DNA of 64,000 bases. Origin: Phocaeicola massiliensis B84634 = Timone 84634 = DSM 17679 = JCM 13223 (GTDB lineage Bacteria > Bacteroidota > Bacteroidia > Bacteroidales > Bacteroidaceae). A model generated the notes under the pieces. The model was not told where the DNA came from and did no database searches. It saw nothing but the letters and a program-made list of their open reading frames with translations. The stretch lies in the NCBI RefSeq assembly GCF_000382445.1, contig NZ_KB905472.1, forward strand, positions 694,074-758,073, written 5' to 3'. Shown here piece after piece: positions 19,868 through 27,739 of this stretch. The first letter of the stretch is position 1. Every line of letters starts with the position of its first letter. The translations under genes and the position numbers were made by a program.

Positions 19868-20605
19868 TTATTCTCCCATGCGAAAATCGGTAACATTGTT
19901 GTGGTTCAATGCTATCTCTTCGAAAAGGCTTGTGCACTCACCCTTTACAGGACATTGACTGGCTATGCCCACATAAAGCACCGCCGGATAGTTGTTTTTA
20001 TAAAGCCGCACCATGTGCCATTCTTGCTTGTCGGTGGAATAATAACTTGCAATGGTGTGAGTATCGGATGATATTTTCATGTAAACACTTGGCTCATTGA
20101 CAACATCGTGGTTGTTATCGTCGGATGTGCCTTGTGTTCTTACCGTAACGATGCGGTGGTTGCCGCGCTCATCCTGTTCGAAACAGAATTTTTGGAAAAC
20201 AGTGTCATTGGCATAAACCAGTAGGTCGGCTGCATTATACAGGCCTTCTTCAGTAAATTCAGGGGTGACTTTTGCCGTGAGTGTAAATGGCTGGGTATTA
20301 TCCACTTTTTTCAGTAGCATGGGGAGTGTGTTGTTGGAAAGTTTTCCATCATTAGGGTCGCAGAAGAAGTCCTTTCCTTCCGGGCACTTTATTTTTATAG
20401 AACCATTTTCAAGTACGGTTACCAATTGGTCTGCTTCATTAAGCGCGTAATCAAAAGTCAAACCGTTGACAGTTACCTTACATTCGGTTAAGTTCTGTGA
20501 AGAGCGGACGCTGTTTGTTTCCGGAGCATTGGCGTTCTTTCCGTTACAACCGTTTAATAAAAGGGCTCCGATGAAAGCGAATGAATAAAAAAATCTTTTT
20601 TTCAT
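19868..20605 (-). CDS. DUF1349-type lipoprotein (concanavalin-like fold)
   Basis: 245 residues, lipobox LLLNGC near residue 20. The rest resembles DUF1349: FTLTAKVTPEF, then AADLLVYANDTVFQKFCFEQDE, then PSVYMKISSDTHTIASYYSTDKQEWHMVR and a final VGIASQCP. Such domains are beta-sandwiches and often bind glycans; the ligand here is unknown. It is divergent from the LuxR-type regulator with 64 bp between starts, so that regulator may control it. Confidence 0.75.
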   Translation of the reverse strand: MKKRFFYSFAFIGALLLNGCNGKNANAPETNSVRSSQNLTECKVTVNGLTFDYALNEADQLVTVLENGSIKIKCPEGKDFFCDPNDGKLSNNTLPMLLKKVDNTQPFTLTAKVTPEFTEEGLYNAADLLVYANDTVFQKFCFEQDERGNHRIVTVRTQGTSDDNNHDVVNEPSVYMKISSDTHTIASYYSTDKQEWHMVRLYKNNYPAVLYVGIASQCPVKGECTSLFEEIALNHNNVTDFRMGE

Positions 20606-20639
20606 AATCAGAATTGTTTGTTAATTAGTAATTTTACCG

Positions 20640-20647
20640 CAAAATTA
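20640..20647 (-). promoter_or_regulatory. -7 promoter element of the DUF1349 lipoprotein
   Basis: TAATTTTG on the minus strand, exact match, 34 bp upstream of the ATG. Confidence 0.5.
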
Positions 20648-20669
20648 CAATTGCGCGGTTATTTGTGCA

Positions 20670-21455
20670 ATGGTCAAATTTAACCAATTTACAATGAATG
20701 AACAAGAACGGATGCTGAAAGACCTGCTTACGGGACAGAAGTTTGAGGAGTCGGACCAACTATTTCAAAAGCTGGAAGAAAGCAAGGAAATGGCTCGTGC
20801 GTATGCTGTGGCAAGCAATGGCATAGCTGTTCTGTCCGATTTTTATGAAAATGTAAGCTACATCTACTCAGGATTGTTGGGGCGCACGTTAGGCTTGGAT
20901 GATTTCTCAAAAGATGCAACTTCATCATTTGAGCAGGATATATTCGATAAAATTCCCTCCGAGGAATTATTGGAACGTCACATATTGGAACTGCGTTTCT
21001 ACCGGTTTCTGGAAGCAAACGGTATAAAAGACAAGTCCGATTATAAGATGGTCAGTCTTATACATTTCAATCAGGACAATGGTTTCCTCATGCCGGTGTT
21101 ACACTGTACAAGGTATGTTCGCATTTTGCCCGGTGGCAGTGTGTGGCTAGGGCTTTGCACCTATGTGCCTTTTACGGATATTCCTCAAGGTTTTGAAGGA
21201 TGTATTATAAACCAAAGGACAGGGGAAACAATACGTTCGCAGCAGTGTGAGCAATATGACATTCAGTTGCTTAGTGTCCGTCAGCTCGAAGTCCTTACAT
21301 TGTTGGCTAAAGGAGAAGGCAGTAAGCAAATAGCCGAGAAGCTGTGTATATCTGTGAATACGGTAAGTCGTCACCGACAGGACATTCTGATTCGGCTGAA
21401 TGTGACCAATACCGCGGCAGCGGTAAAGATTGGTTTGCGGATGCATCTTATCTGA
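20670..21455 (+). CDS. LuxR-type transcriptional regulator
   Basis: 261 residues. The C-terminal 60 form a LuxR/GerE helix-turn-helix (LSVRQLEVLTLLAKGEGSKQ, then IAEKLCISVNTVSRHRQDIL). The N-terminal 190 are PAS-like (HCTRYVRILPGGSVWLGLCTY) and may sense a ligand. An alternative start is the ATG at 20694 (MNEQERMLKD), as plausible as the first. There is no receiver Asp pocket, so it is not a classical response regulator. Confidence 0.85.
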   Translation: MVKFNQFTMNEQERMLKDLLTGQKFEESDQLFQKLEESKEMARAYAVASNGIAVLSDFYENVSYIYSGLLGRTLGLDDFSKDATSSFEQDIFDKIPSEELLERHILELRFYRFLEANGIKDKSDYKMVSLIHFNQDNGFLMPVLHCTRYVRILPGGSVWLGLCTYVPFTDIPQGFEGCIINQRTGETIRSQQCEQYDIQLLSVRQLEVLTLLAKGEGSKQIAEKLCISVNTVSRHRQDILIRLNVTNTAAAVKIGLRMHLI

Positions 21456-21536
21456 GGTTGCGTTAAAGGGTATCATCCTGTCATTGGGAGGTACCTGTTT
21501 GCAAGAAATATAAAAACTTATAATAATAAACTGATT

Positions 21537-22322
21537 ATGCATACAAGAGAAGAACAAAAGGAAGCGTTTGGCCGTTTCCTCGATATTTTGGACGAATTAC
21601 GGGAGAAGTGTCCTTGGGACCGGAAGCAGACAAATGAAAGCTTGCGTCCCAATACGATTGAAGAGACTTACGAACTTTGCGATGCCTTGATGAAGGATGA
21701 TAAAAAGGATATTTGCAAGGAGCTGGGCGATGTATTGCTTCATGTGGCTTTCTATGCCAAGATAGGAAGCGAGACGGGCGATTTCGATATGAAGGACGTG
21801 TGCGACCGCCTTTGCGATAAGCTGATTTTCCGCCACCCTCATGTCTTCGGTGAGGTGAAGGCGGATACGGCAGAGAAAGTGACCGAGAATTGGGAGCAGT
21901 TGAAGATGAAGGAAAAGGATGGCAATAAGATGGTACTGAGTGGTGTTCCTTCTGCTTTGCCTTCGTTGATAAAGGCTTACCGCATTCAAGATAAGGCGCG
22001 CAATGTAGGTTTCGACTGGGAAGAGCGTTCGCAGGTGTGGACGAAGGTGAAGGAGGAAATCGCTGAGTTTGAGGCGGAAGTGGAGAATATGGATAAGGAG
22101 AAGGCGGAAGCGGAATTTGGCGATGTGATGTTCAGCCTGATTAATGCTGCCCGTCTGTATAAGATTAACCCGGATAATGCGTTGGAACATACGAATCAAA
22201 AGTTCATTCGTCGCTTTAATTATCTGGAAGAGCATACCATCAAGCAAGGTAAAGAGCTGAAGAATATGACGTTGGAGGAAATGGATGCCATTTGGAATAA
22301 AGCGAAAAGTAAAGGATTATAA
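21537..22322 (+). CDS. mazG: Nucleoside triphosphate pyrophosphohydrolase MazG
   Basis: 261 residues with two MazG repeats, as in E. coli. Key residues: CPWD (25-28), EETYEL (42-47) and KELGDVLLHV in the first repeat; KEEIAEFEAEV and AEFGDVMFSLINAAR in the second. It hydrolyses (d)NTPs to NMP and PPi and helps clear aberrant nucleotides. It starts 81 bp after the LuxR-type gene; co-transcription is possible. Confidence 0.95.
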   Translation: MHTREEQKEAFGRFLDILDELREKCPWDRKQTNESLRPNTIEETYELCDALMKDDKKDICKELGDVLLHVAFYAKIGSETGDFDMKDVCDRLCDKLIFRHPHVFGEVKADTAEKVTENWEQLKMKEKDGNKMVLSGVPSALPSLIKAYRIQDKARNVGFDWEERSQVWTKVKEEIAEFEAEVENMDKEKAEAEFGDVMFSLINAARLYKINPDNALEHTNQKFIRRFNYLEEHTIKQGKELKNMTLEEMDAIWNKAKSKGL

Positions 22323-22355
22323 CTCGTTTTTTCTCTTCGAAAATCATCGTTGGAG

Positions 22356-22470
22356 GTATGGATTTACACGTACGTACGCGTGAGGCGATACATACGTATG
22401 TGTGAGGCGATACGTACGTATGCGTAGCCCTATACATACGTACGTATAATGCCACACGTACTAACGTGTG
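22356..22470. repeat. 22-bp tandem repeat, five units, rich in TACGTACGTA palindromes
   Basis: Units at 22356-22377, 22378-22399, 22400-22421, 22422-22443 and 22444-22465, plus GTGTG. Units 2 and 3 differ at only two positions. Units 1, 4 and 5 are degenerate but keep the period and the ACGTAC core. It lies between convergent mazG and the Fur-family gene. Confidence 0.85.
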
Positions 22471-22519
22471 ATTTTTTGCATGCCGGGCATCTTTTTCAAG
22501 GGTTTCATCCTCATGTTTT

Positions 22520-22954
22520 TTACTTCAAGGAATGCCGGCCGGCGCAATCTGCACATAATCCTTTCAATACATAATTGACCGAGTTGACCGTGAATCCCTG
22601 TGGAAGTGTAACCATAGGAATATGAATACTTTTCAGGCAAAAGGTGCGATGGCACTTTTCACAATAAAAGTGGGTATGGAGGTCGTCTACTTCACAATTA
22701 CAGTCATTGCTGCAAACGGCATATTTCAGAGAGCCCGAACCGTCATCTATGGCATGAATGAGATGGTGTGTCAGGAATAGGGTAATAGTGCGATAGATGG
22801 TAGATTTGTCTACGGTATCTAAATCGTTTTCCAAATCCAATAAGGAAAAAGCTTCTTTGTGCTGCATCATTGTTTTCAGAATCAAAAGCCGTATGGCGGT
22901 TGGCTTTATTTCCCGTAGCGCTAATTTCTTTAAATATAGTTTTTCGTCCATCAT
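22520..22954 (-). CDS. Fur-family metalloregulator (Fur/Zur type)
   Basis: 144 residues. N-terminal winged helix (DLENDLDTVDKSTIYRTITL). The metal-binding part has HTHFYCEKC (93-101: His93, His95, Cys98, Cys101) and CADC (134-137), which is the structural zinc site of Fur/Zur proteins. The motif alone does not say whether it senses Fe, Zn or Mn. Its promoter is 19 bp upstream and no regulated gene is adjacent in the same direction. Confidence 0.9.
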   Translation of the reverse strand: MMDEKLYLKKLALREIKPTAIRLLILKTMMQHKEAFSLLDLENDLDTVDKSTIYRTITLFLTHHLIHAIDDGSGSLKYAVCSNDCNCEVDDLHTHFYCEKCHRTFCLKSIHIPMVTLPQGFTVNSVNYVLKGLCADCAGRHSLK

Positions 22955-22973
22955 AGTGTTTTTATTGATGAAA

Positions 22974-22981
22974 CAAAGATA
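22974..22981 (-). promoter_or_regulatory. -7 promoter element of the Fur-family gene
   Basis: TATCTTTG on the minus strand, exact match; a second (TATTTTTG) overlaps 22983-22990. Confidence 0.5.
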
Positions 22982-23049
22982 GCAAAAATAAGATGCAACT
23001 AATTTGCAAATTATGTATTATCTTTACCTCGTTATTTATATAAAGCGAT

Positions 23050-23871
23050 ATGAAAAGACAAATTTTTACTCTATTGGCCGGTCTTTTGTGTCTGTCAGGA
23101 AGTGTGGCGCAGGCGGCAAAAGTGGATACGCTGTCTGTGCGCAGCAATGCTATGAACAAGAATGTAACAGTGTTGACGGTACGTCCCGATAAGGCAGTGG
23201 GCGGAGAGAAGTGTCCGGTAATTTACTTGTTGCATGGGCACGGTGGAAATGCTTTTACATGGATGACGATAAAACCTGATTTACCTCAAATAGCCGACCG
23301 GGAAGGTATCATCTTTGTGTGTCCTGATGGTAAAAACAGTTGGTATTGGGATAGTCCTCGTAATAAGGATTATCGGTATGAGAGTTTTGTTGCCAAAGAA
23401 TTGGTGGAATATATAGATAAGAACTTTGCCACAAAAGCCGATAGAAGCGGACGAGTCATCACAGGATTGAGTATGGGTGGTCATGGGGGAATGTGGCTCT
23501 CCATCCGCCATCAAGATATTTTTGGCGGAGGGGGCAGCATGAGTGGCGGACTGGATATCCGTCCGTTTCCCGATAGTTGGAACATGAAGGCCCGGCTCGG
23601 TGAATATGCTTCTAATAAAGAAGTATGGGATAATCATACCGTTATCAATCAGTTGGATAGACTGAAAGATGGCAGCCTGGCCATTATTATCGACTGTGGT
23701 GCGGATGATTTCTTTTTACAGGTAAACAAGGCTGCTCACGAAGCATTATTGAAGCGGGGAATCGGGCATGACTTTATCATACGGCCCGGAGCGCATAATC
23801 CCCGATATTGGAATAACGCGATAGACTATCAGGTTTTGTTTTTCAAGAAATTCTTTAATAAATCAAAATAA
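23050..23871 (+). CDS. Secreted alpha/beta-hydrolase esterase (esterase D / FrmB-like)
   Basis: 273 residues with a signal peptide (SVAQA-A). The nucleophile elbow GLSMGG places Ser141. The oxyanion segment is YLLHGHGG (60-66). The acid is in CGADDFFL (near 211), and the His is in RPGAHNPRYW (near 252). The family cleaves acetyl or feruloyl esters and S-formylglutathione; with a signal peptide, a carbohydrate-ester substrate is more likely. It is followed 3 bp later by an SDR gene, so the two form an operon. Confidence 0.85.
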   Translation: MKRQIFTLLAGLLCLSGSVAQAAKVDTLSVRSNAMNKNVTVLTVRPDKAVGGEKCPVIYLLHGHGGNAFTWMTIKPDLPQIADREGIIFVCPDGKNSWYWDSPRNKDYRYESFVAKELVEYIDKNFATKADRSGRVITGLSMGGHGGMWLSIRHQDIFGGGGSMSGGLDIRPFPDSWNMKARLGEYASNKEVWDNHTVINQLDRLKDGSLAIIIDCGADDFFLQVNKAAHEALLKRGIGHDFIIRPGAHNPRYWNNAIDYQVLFFKKFFNKSK

Positions 23872-23874
23872 GAG

Positions 23875-24633
23875 ATGGATAAGATTGTTTTTATCACAGG
23901 AGCTTCCAGCGGTATCGGTGCCGGATGCGCCCGTAAGTTTGCTTCACAGGGGGCAAGCTTGATTTTAAATGCCCGTAATGAAGAGAAATTGTCAGCACTG
24001 AAAGAGGAGTTGGAGCAGCAGTATGGAGCTAGAGTATGCTTGCTTCCTTTTGATGTGCGCGACCGTAAAACGGCGGCTGAGGCGTTGGCTTCATTACCCG
24101 ATGAATGGAAAGCGATTGATATTCTGATTAATAATGCCGGATTGGTTATCGGAGTGGATAAAGAACATGAGGGTAATTTGGATGAATGGGACATCGTGAT
24201 TGATACGAATATCAAGTCATTATTGGCTATGACCAGGCTGGTAGTGCCCGGCATGGTGGCACGCGGCAGGGGGCATATCATCAATATCGGTTCGATAGCG
24301 GGAGACGCTGCTTATGCGGGAGGTAGTGTTTACTGTGCAACAAAGGCGGCCGTGAAAGCACTGTCCGATGGTTTGCGTATTGATTTGGTAGATACTCCGT
24401 TGCGAGTGACTAATATTAAACCGGGATTGGTCGAAACTAATTTTTCGGTAGTCCGTTTTCGTGGTGATAAAGATAAGGCAGATAATGTATATAAAGGTAT
24501 TCGTCCATTGACCGGTGACGATATTGCAGAAACTGTTTATTTTGCAGCTTCGGTTCCCGAGTATATGCAGATTGCCGAAATGTTGGTGATGCCTACTTAT
24601 CAGGCTACCGGAACCATTGTTTCCCGCAATTAA
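23875..24633 (+). CDS. Short-chain dehydrogenase/reductase (YdfG-like)
   Basis: 252 residues. Rossmann TGASSGIG (8-15), NNAG, the catalytic Ser in the INIGSIAGD segment and Y-x3-K in VYCATKAA. The closest recognisable group is YdfG-type NADP-dependent 3-hydroxy acid/serine dehydrogenases (IKPGLVETNFS segment). The real substrate is not determined. Confidence 0.9.
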   Translation: MDKIVFITGASSGIGAGCARKFASQGASLILNARNEEKLSALKEELEQQYGARVCLLPFDVRDRKTAAEALASLPDEWKAIDILINNAGLVIGVDKEHEGNLDEWDIVIDTNIKSLLAMTRLVVPGMVARGRGHIINIGSIAGDAAYAGGSVYCATKAAVKALSDGLRIDLVDTPLRVTNIKPGLVETNFSVVRFRGDKDKADNVYKGIRPLTGDDIAETVYFAASVPEYMQIAEMLVMPTYQATGTIVSRN

Positions 24634-24668
24634 TCACAAAAAGTTAAGATACGAATTATTTCTATCAG

Positions 24669-24700
24669 AAAGGCGGCTCCTGCAAAAAGAAGCCGCCTTT
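24669..24700 (+). terminator. Terminator of the esterase-SDR operon
   Basis: Perfect 10-bp stem AAAGGCGGCT/AGCCGCCTTT, 12-nt loop. Confidence 0.8.
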
Positions 24701-24736
24701 GTTCATTCTCGTTTACCTTTTTACCTTAAAAATAAA

Positions 24737-24985
24737 TTATAATTCGATAATAAGGGATTGGCGAGCACCTACGGTCATATTCCGTGTGAGGTCAATCTTT
24801 TTACCACTGACAAGTTCTTTTCCGCTTTTTGAGTCGTTAGTCATCATACGATAGTATTTGTTGGCTACTACTTGTTCAGTGTTTGTACTGTTTAGGACAA
24901 TGAGTTCAGTTTTCCCAGAATTAGTACGTGCGTACATGTATATTCCGTGTTGGGGAATGTGGTACTTAACTGTTTTCTTTTCCAT
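24737..24985 (-). CDS. Orphan cyclomaltodextrinase-type C-terminal domain, 82 aa
   Basis: 82 residues that resemble only the C-terminal beta-sandwich of GH13 neopullulanase/cyclomaltodextrinase enzymes: HIPQHGIYMYAR, then ELIVLNST, SGKKIDLT and the ending ARQSLIIEL. No catalytic domain precedes it: 175 bp upstream is non-coding up to the mmdB stop. It has a start codon and its own exact -7 element, so it may be expressed as a stand-alone domain, or it may be the relic of a deleted amylase. No signal peptide. Confidence 0.65.
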   Translation of the reverse strand: MEKKTVKYHIPQHGIYMYARTNSGKTELIVLNSTNTEQVVANKYYRMMTNDSKSGKELVSGKKIDLTRNMTVGARQSLIIEL

Positions 24986-25016
24986 CTTCTTTTAATTTGG
25001 TTTGGTTTTACGGCGG

Positions 25017-25024
25017 CAAATTTA
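25017..25024 (-). promoter_or_regulatory. -7 promoter element of the orphan domain gene
   Basis: TAAATTTG on the minus strand, exact match, 31 bp upstream of the ATG. Confidence 0.5.
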
Positions 25025-25105
25025 TATGTTTTTCAGCATACTTTATGTAACTAATCGTTCAAAATTCACAATAAATCATTCATTTCTTAATCTATGTCAA
25101 TAAAA

Positions 25106-25139
25106 AAATCCTCTTCCACCCATAGGTAGAAGAGGATTT
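25106..25139 (-). terminator. Terminator of the methylmalonyl-CoA decarboxylase operon
   Basis: Perfect 11-bp stem AAATCCTCTTC/GAAGAGGATTT, followed on the minus strand by a T-run (TTTTTTTATTG). Confidence 0.9.
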
Positions 25140-25160
25140 CCTATATTGTATTTCAATGAA

Positions 25161-26330
25161 TTACATCAAGAATCCAAGTAAAATACCTGCTGCTACGGCA
25201 GAACCGATTACACCGGCCACGTTAGGTCCCATGGCGTGCATTAGCAGGTAGTTGGTAGGATCGTATTCCAAACCGATAACCTGAGAGATACGTGCCGAGT
25301 CGGGAACGGCAGATACACCGGCATTACCGATAAGCGGATTAATCTTATTATCCTTGCCCAGTACCAGATTGAATATCTTCACGAAGATAACACCTGAAGC
25401 AGTGGCAATGATGAATGACAATGCACCCAGTGCGAAAATCAGGATAGAGTCAAGAGTAAGGAACTCTGAAGCCTGAGTGGAAGCACCTACTGTCAATCCC
25501 AGCAAGATGGTGATGGTGTCAATCAGCGGACCGCGGGCAGTTTCTGCCAAACGACGGGTTACACCGCTTTCTTTCAATAAGTTACCGAAGAAAAGCATAC
25601 CCAACAAAGGCAGGCCGGACGGAACCAGGAAACAGGTAAGTAACAAACCGATGATAGGGAACATTACTTTTTCTGTATGAGACACGGCACGCGGTGGTTT
25701 CATACGAATCAAACGTTCGTGCTTGGTAGTGAGCAGACGCATGATAGGTGGCTGGATGACCGGTACCAACGCCATATACGAATAGGCTGATACCGCAATC
25801 GCCCCCATCAGGTTAGGCGCCAGTTTGGATGAAAGGAAGATGGCAGTCGGACCGTCCGCACCACCGATGATACCGATAGCACCGGCTTGCATCGGGTCGA
25901 AGCCCATGGCCAACGCAATCATGTATGCACCAAAGATACCAAACTGTGCGGCAGCACCAATCAACATCAGCTTGGGATTGGAAATCAATGCCGAGAAGTC
26001 GGTCATTGCACCGATACCGAGGAAGATGAGCGGCGGATACCATCCCGAAGTAACTCCTTGATACAGAATGTTGAGTACAGACCCTTCTTCATAGATACCG
26101 ACTTTAAGTCCGGCTTCCATGTTGAAAGGAATATTACCGATTAAGATACCGAAACCGATAGGAATCAGCAGCATCGGCTCAAATTCCTTGGCTACTGCCA
26201 AGTATATAAATAACAAGCCGAAAAAGATCATGACGATATGGCCGAACGTAGCGTTGGCAAATCCCGTATAGGTCCAGAAATCGGCAAGGTTATTTCCAAT
26301 AAAATTAATAAATTCTCCCATATTATTCAA
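25161..26330 (-). CDS. mmdB: Sodium-pumping decarboxylase beta subunit (membrane)
   Basis: 389 residues, almost all membrane, matching the OadB/MmdB/GcdB beta subunit that couples decarboxylation of carboxybiotin to Na+ export. Conserved pieces: GAMTDFSALISNP, GIIGGADGPTAIFLSSKLAP (the Asp in GGADGPT is essential in the family) and NAGVSAVPDSARISQ. It overlaps the biotin carrier gene by 8 bp and is last in the operon. The substrate is inferred from the epimerase and carboxyltransferase in the same operon. Confidence 0.95.
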   Translation of the reverse strand: MNNMGEFINFIGNNLADFWTYTGFANATFGHIVMIFFGLLFIYLAVAKEFEPMLLIPIGFGILIGNIPFNMEAGLKVGIYEEGSVLNILYQGVTSGWYPPLIFLGIGAMTDFSALISNPKLMLIGAAAQFGIFGAYMIALAMGFDPMQAGAIGIIGGADGPTAIFLSSKLAPNLMGAIAVSAYSYMALVPVIQPPIMRLLTTKHERLIRMKPPRAVSHTEKVMFPIIGLLLTCFLVPSGLPLLGMLFFGNLLKESGVTRRLAETARGPLIDTITILLGLTVGASTQASEFLTLDSILIFALGALSFIIATASGVIFVKIFNLVLGKDNKINPLIGNAGVSAVPDSARISQVIGLEYDPTNYLLMHAMGPNVAGVIGSAVAAGILLGFLM

Positions 26331-26754
26331 TAATTACGAGGTCAGTACCTTCGAGAACGGATTCTCCTTTGCTCACGTTGATAGCGGTAATTTTACCGTC
26401 TTTGTCAGCATTGATGTTGTTTTCCATCTTCATGGCTTCAAGGATAATGATGGTTTGTCCTTTCTTCACCGCATCGCCGACATTCACTTTAATGTCGAGG
26501 ATAACACCCGGAAGCGGAGATTTAACACCCGATTTTCCGGAGGAAGGAGCAGCCGGTTTAACAACTGTCGTGGTAGGAGCAGCCGGTGTTGTAGCTACAG
26601 GGCGGACTACAGGTTTTACAACGGCTTTAGGAGCCTTTTCCATTTCAACTTTGTAAGGAGTGCCATTTACTTCAACATGGGCGATATTGTCTTCTATATC
26701 TCCAATGGCTACCTTATATACATTACCATTGATTTTATATTTATATTCTTTCAT
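26323..26754 (-). CDS. mmdC: Biotin carrier (gamma) subunit of the decarboxylase
   Basis: 143 residues. A conserved N-terminal segment, a flexible Pro/Ala/Thr linker (about 40-75), then a biotinyl domain with EAMKM (106-110) placing the biotinylated Lys at 109. It carries CO2 from the carboxyltransferase to MmdB. Confidence 0.95.
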   Translation of the reverse strand: MKEYKYKINGNVYKVAIGDIEDNIAHVEVNGTPYKVEMEKAPKAVVKPVVRPVATTPAAPTTTVVKPAAPSSGKSGVKSPLPGVILDIKVNVGDAVKKGQTIIILEAMKMENNINADKDGKITAINVSKGESVLEGTDLVIIE

Positions 26755-26778
26755 CGTTTAATCTTTTTATTTGGTGAT

Positions 26779-27708
26779 TTACTTTTTGTGGGGAGTTTCG
26801 CGCAAGGTGTAAATCTTAGAACTCCATGGTGAATAACTGCGTTTGACACGGGTGATGGTAAGAACAGTTTCTTCCACATCGTGTACATCGCTTTGCATTT
26901 CGTGCATTGCCATGGCAATAGCAGCAAAAACTTCACCCGGAGCTTCACCCAGTTTCTTTTCTTTAGCTTCCTTTTTATCTGTGATTCCTTTTACTTTCAT
27001 TGCATTGCGCTTGCTGAGGCTGACAGAAGCTTTTCCAATTAATTTAAAAGAAATAAAGAGTAACAGTAAACCAAAGAATACTACACTCATAGCAGAAATA
27101 GCCATACCGATGCCGATACCGTCATGTTCTTCGAATTTTTCCATCTTTGCATGACTGTTGATGGTCTTGTTGTTTGTACTTGGAGTGACATATTTTTCGG
27201 GACTTCCGCCTTTTACTTCCCATTCTTCGGCAGCGTCACTGACGCGTGCGTATGATTGGTTCACACTCAATACACCGGCAGGTACTACAATCTGATCAAG
27301 TAACTTTTTCCCTGAATCATAAAGACCGATCCAATTCTCTGTTGCGGCATTCAGTGTAAAGTTAGTGTGGAAAGTACCCCGGTTGGGTTCACCGTCAGCC
27401 CAGAACAAAGCATGTTGGCGAGGTTTAACCAATGTCATGACATCACCTTTAGGGATGAAATAGGTGGCAGTGTCACCCGGCTGGTTACTGACTTTCAGCA
27501 AGCAACCGGCAAGGTCTGCGCTGCCAAATGACCTGTTGAATATTTCAATCCATGCGCTATGTACCCCATAGTCGTCCTGAAAGTTGCTTTCATTTTCAAT
27601 CAGCACCTCATTCAGCAACAGCTTACTGTTTGATTTTCGTTCTCCACAAGAACTTAATCCCACCATCAGCAGCAGAGAAAGGAATATTCCGATTTTAGTT
27701 TTATTCAT
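26779..27708 (-). CDS. OadG/delta-type subunit with an N-terminal lamin-tail domain
   Basis: 309 residues from the ATG at 27708. I prefer this start because it begins a lipoprotein signal (SSC-G) and lies after the stop of the preceding gene; an upstream ATG (27759) would overlap that gene. Residues about 30-150 look like a lamin-tail domain (LLNEVLIEN, SAWIEIFNRS, ADLAGCLLKVSN, HALFWADGEP). There is then one membrane span (about 206-230) and a short OadG-type tail. In oxaloacetate decarboxylase the delta subunit assembles the complex. The fusion would place an extra domain in the periplasm. Confidence 0.8.
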   Translation of the reverse strand: MNKTKIGIFLSLLLMVGLSSCGERKSNSKLLLNEVLIENESNFQDDYGVHSAWIEIFNRSFGSADLAGCLLKVSNQPGDTATYFIPKGDVMTLVKPRQHALFWADGEPNRGTFHTNFTLNAATENWIGLYDSGKKLLDQIVVPAGVLSVNQSYARVSDAAEEWEVKGGSPEKYVTPSTNNKTINSHAKMEKFEEHDGIGIGMAISAMSVVFFGLLLLFISFKLIGKASVSLSKRNAMKVKGITDKKEAKEKKLGEAPGEVFAAIAMAMHEMQSDVHDVEETVLTITRVKRSYSPWSSKIYTLRETPHKK

Positions 27709-27739
27709 AATCGTTCTTGTTTTAATGTAAAAAGCCTGA

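Noticed and set aside
22240..22455. 71-codon minus-strand frame with repeated YVRMYRATHTYV pattern
   Set aside because: It arises from the tandem DNA repeat, overlaps mazG and has no promoter.
22356..22470. Possible CRISPR array
   Set aside because: Units are directly contiguous at 22 bp with no unique spacers, and no cas gene is nearby.
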